Below are positions 6,120 through 6,776 of a stretch of DNA of 6,776 nucleotides, one piece after another. Below the pieces are notes generated by a model. That model saw only the letters and a list, made by a program, of their open reading frames with translations. It was not told the DNA's origin and ran no database searches. The stretch is from Candidatus Aenigmatarchaeota archaeon. GTDB lineage: Archaea; Aenigmatarchaeota; Aenigmatarchaeia; CG10238-14; SpSt-28. The DNA lies in NCBI GenBank assembly GCA_021161995.1, contig JAGGZO010000024.1, positions 1 through 6,776 of the forward strand, written 5' to 3'. Position numbers and translations under genes: made by a program. The stretch's first letter is position 1. Every line of letters begins with the position of its first letter.

Positions 6120-6334
6120 GTCTGACCGGATAATTGGATAGTTTGTTAGAATCTTTGGGAGTTAGATGTAGTTTTTACGTTGAAAGATGGTCTAAAAAAG
6201 GATAGAATGACATCTATACCGTAGCAATCAGAAGAAGGGGGTTAACAATAAAATTTTTTAAAACAATAAATCCTCATAGTCCTAAACATTTAAAGAAGTT
6301 CAATGGTTTACTGGCCATCTGGCGGCGAAGCTGA
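6079..6334 (+). pseudogene. Decayed LAGLIDADG-like homing endonuclease, C-terminal remnant
   Basis: One frame (6134-6334), interrupted by a TAG at 6206, reads LDSLLESLGVRCSFYVERW, SKKG, stop, NDIYTVAIRRRGL, then TIKFFKTINPHSPKHLKKF and GLLAIWRRS before a TGA at 6332-6334. The order (helix ending in LGV, two beta strands, helix with NPHSPKH) matches the last part of a LAGLIDADG endonuclease domain. Just upstream, another frame gives KIYLEIKIKGNVI, which could be the preceding strand after a frameshift. No LAGLIDADG helix survives, so the gene is truncated and dead. Its frame passes through the leader of the permuted tRNA and ends inside the anticodon loop, suggesting the leader was once the 3' end of an endonuclease-bearing tRNA intron. 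Family call is by pattern recognition only. Confidence 0.5.
6288..6294 (+). promoter_or_regulatory. TATA box of the permuted tRNA-Ile gene
   Basis: ATTTAAA lies about 25 nt before 6313, where the leader arm of the leader/trailer stem begins. Transcription starting near 6313 would therefore open directly with the pairing arm. No comparable promoter fits in front of the 5' half, whose start is only 5 nt from the end of the 3' half. Confidence 0.5.
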
Positions 6335-6420
6335 TAACCGAGAGGTCGAGGGTTCAAATCCCTCCCCGCCCATTATTGGGCGGGTAGCTTAGCCTGGTGG
6401 AGCGCTCGAGCCAGATGGCC
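6313..6420 (+). repeat. Leader/trailer inverted repeat flanking the permuted tRNA
   Basis: GGCCATCTGGC (6313-6323) and GCCAGATGGCC (6410-6420) are perfect reverse complements over 11 bp. They flank the two tRNA halves and would bring the inner ends of both halves together, as intron ends do in a normal pre-tRNA. Between this stem and the tRNA junction lie GGCGAA on the leader side and one A on the trailer side. Because the leader arm is GC-rich in an AT-rich region, chance pairing is unlikely. Confidence 0.9.
6330..6408 (+). tRNA. Permuted tRNA-Ile (anticodon GAT): 3' half 6330-6372, 5' half 6378-6408
   Basis: The gene encodes its 3' half first. The 3' half has G31, loop CTGATAA (6331-6337, anticodon GAT at 6333-6335), CCGAG (6338-6342), V region AGGTC, T stem GAGGG/CCCTC around TTCAAAT, acceptor CCCGCCC (6365-6371) and discriminator A6372. 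After TTATT comes the 5' half: acceptor GGGCGGG (6378-6384), TA, D stem GCTT with GAGC (6400-6403), D loop with GG, G26, and CTCG (6405-6408). Joining 6408 to 6330 (position 30/31) restores the 5-bp anticodon stem CTCGG/CCGAG and a 7-bp acceptor stem, giving a standard archaeal tRNA-Ile for AUC/AUU. An 11-bp leader/trailer stem encloses both halves. Splicing would leave a circular RNA that must be opened within the 5-nt spacer. CCA is not encoded. I could not draw a textbook bulge-helix-bulge at the junction. Confidence 0.9.
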
Positions 6421-6430
6421 TTTCTGCTTT
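6421..6430 (+). terminator. T-rich end of the permuted tRNA transcript
   Basis: TTTCTGCTTT follows the trailer arm directly. A T-rich tract after a GC-rich stem is a reasonable archaeal termination site and would end the RNA just beyond the leader/trailer helix. Confidence 0.35.
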
Positions 6431-6457
6431 ATCGTCCCCAGATATGAATCTAACAAA

Positions 6458-6467
6458 TTTAGTATAT
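6458..6467 (+). promoter_or_regulatory. TATA-like box of tRNA-Arg
   Basis: TTTAGTATAT starts 29 nt before the tRNA-Arg 5' end at 6487, consistent with initiation at or near the mature 5' end. It indicates that the tRNA-Arg has its own promoter rather than being co-transcribed with the permuted tRNA. Confidence 0.45.
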
Positions 6468-6486
6468 CGAAAGAAAGTATTTTTAG

Positions 6487-6560
6487 GGCCCCGTGGGGTA
6501 ACATGGATAGCCCGCTGGGCTTCGGACCCAGTAGTCCGGGTTCAAATCCCGGCGGGGCCA
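6487..6560 (+). tRNA. tRNA-Arg (anticodon TCG)
   Basis: A contiguous 74-nt cloverleaf including discriminator A6560: acceptor GGCCCCG with CGGGGCC, D stem GGGT with GCCC, anticodon stem CTGGG with CCCAG, loop CTTCGGA with anticodon TCG (6522-6524), a 4-nt variable region, and T stem CCGGG with CCCGG around TTCAAAT. It decodes CGA. There is no intron, and CCA is not encoded. It lies 78 nt downstream of the permuted tRNA-Ile 5' half on the same strand and ends 3 nt before the stop of the convergent minus-strand gene. Confidence 0.95.
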
Positions 6561-6563
6561 TTT

Positions 6564-6776
6564 CTAAACATCATAAACTTCTTTTAAAAACTCTTGGTAT
6601 TCAGGATCATTTCTAATGGCTTTTCTAAATTCTGAAACCTTTATTACTTCTTTTTTCTCTTCTTCCAGCAATCGCCTGAACATTTTAGCGTCTTTTACTC
6701 TAAAGAACTTCATTATGTTATCTCTGTATATATGAGGAGATACGTTATAAGTGCAAAATGGTATTACTCCTATAGG
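6564..6776 (-). CDS. C-terminal 70 residues of a protein cut by the window edge (possibly radical SAM)
   Basis: The minus-strand frame is open from the window edge to a TAG at 6564-6566. It begins PIGVIPFCTYNVSPHIYRDN and continues with a strongly charged helical tail (KKEVIKVSEFRKAIRNDPEY) to the end EFLKEVYDV. The CTYNV.P..YRD stretch resembles the cysteine-containing C-terminal part of some archaeal radical SAM proteins, but too little is present to name a family, and I hold this loosely. The gene converges on tRNA-Arg with a gap of only 3 nt. Confidence 0.65.
   Translation of the reverse strand, partial: PIGVIPFCTYNVSPHIYRDNIMKFFRVKDAKMFRRLLEEEKKEVIKVSEFRKAIRNDPEYQEFLKEVYDV

Noticed and set aside
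6313..6420. Two separately transcribed split-tRNA halves joined in trans
   Set aside because: The 5' half starts 5 nt after the 3' half, leaving no room for its own promoter, and one TATA box precedes both. A single permuted transcript is simpler.
6378..6560. 5' half at 6378-6408 as the start of an intron-containing tRNA continuing downstream
   Set aside because: No matching 3' half (T arm plus CCCGCCC) exists between 6409 and 6486. The only match is upstream at 6330-6372.
6373..6561. Minus-strand open frame of 62 residues (begins MAPPGFEPG)
   Set aside because: It is the antisense translation of tRNA-Arg and of the permuted tRNA 5' half. PPGFEPG-type peptides are a well-known artefact of reading tRNA genes backwards.

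Overview
The window looks like a piece of an AT-rich archaeal chromosome. Archaeal or archaeal/eukaryotic-type proteins (L10e, the long form of L30, a DUF1512 protein, a SepF-like protein, a histone-fold protein, an A24-type prepilin peptidase, a THEP1-type NTPase) sit with TATA-box promoters. Several of these promoters lie about 29-32 nt upstream of an ATG, which points to leaderless mRNAs. I cannot fix the lineage. The short histone, a sequon-rich secreted protein and dispersed ribosomal protein genes would fit a small-genome (DPANN-like, for example Aenigmarchaeota-like) archaeon, but that is a guess.

Layout. On the minus strand, 1-738 is the N-terminal part of a secreted, cysteine- and sequon-containing surface protein, cut by the window edge. 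869-942 is tRNA-Lys(CTT). 1981-996 is a two-gene operon: a membrane-anchored protein of unknown function, then a SepF-like cell-division protein. A divergent promoter region separates this from a plus-strand DUF1512 gene (2060-3247). A short histone gene (3485-3303, minus) follows. Then come L10e (plus) and a prepilin peptidase (minus), which converge and overlap by 35 bp. A second divergent promoter region leads to the plus-strand pair L30 and THEP1 NTPase, joined by an ATGA overlap.

The most unusual part is 6000-6560. A tRNA-Ile(GAT) is encoded in permuted order: the 3' half (6330-6372), a 5-nt spacer, then the 5' half (6378-6408). A leader and a trailer that are perfectly complementary over 11 bp flank the two halves. 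Joined at position 30/31 the halves give a complete cloverleaf. Directly upstream lies a decayed reading frame that resembles the end of a LAGLIDADG homing endonuclease. It runs through the leader and stops inside the tRNA anticodon loop. This suggests that the permuted gene arose from an ordinary tRNA gene with an endonuclease-bearing intron, by tandem duplication and loss of the outer parts. A normal tRNA-Arg(TCG) follows, and then the C-terminal end of a minus-strand protein cut by the window edge.

No stretch over 300 bases is unexplained except 6000-6312, which holds two hairpin-forming sequences, the endonuclease remnant and the promoter of the permuted tRNA. The intergenic stretch 739-868 shows only AT-rich promoter-like sequence.
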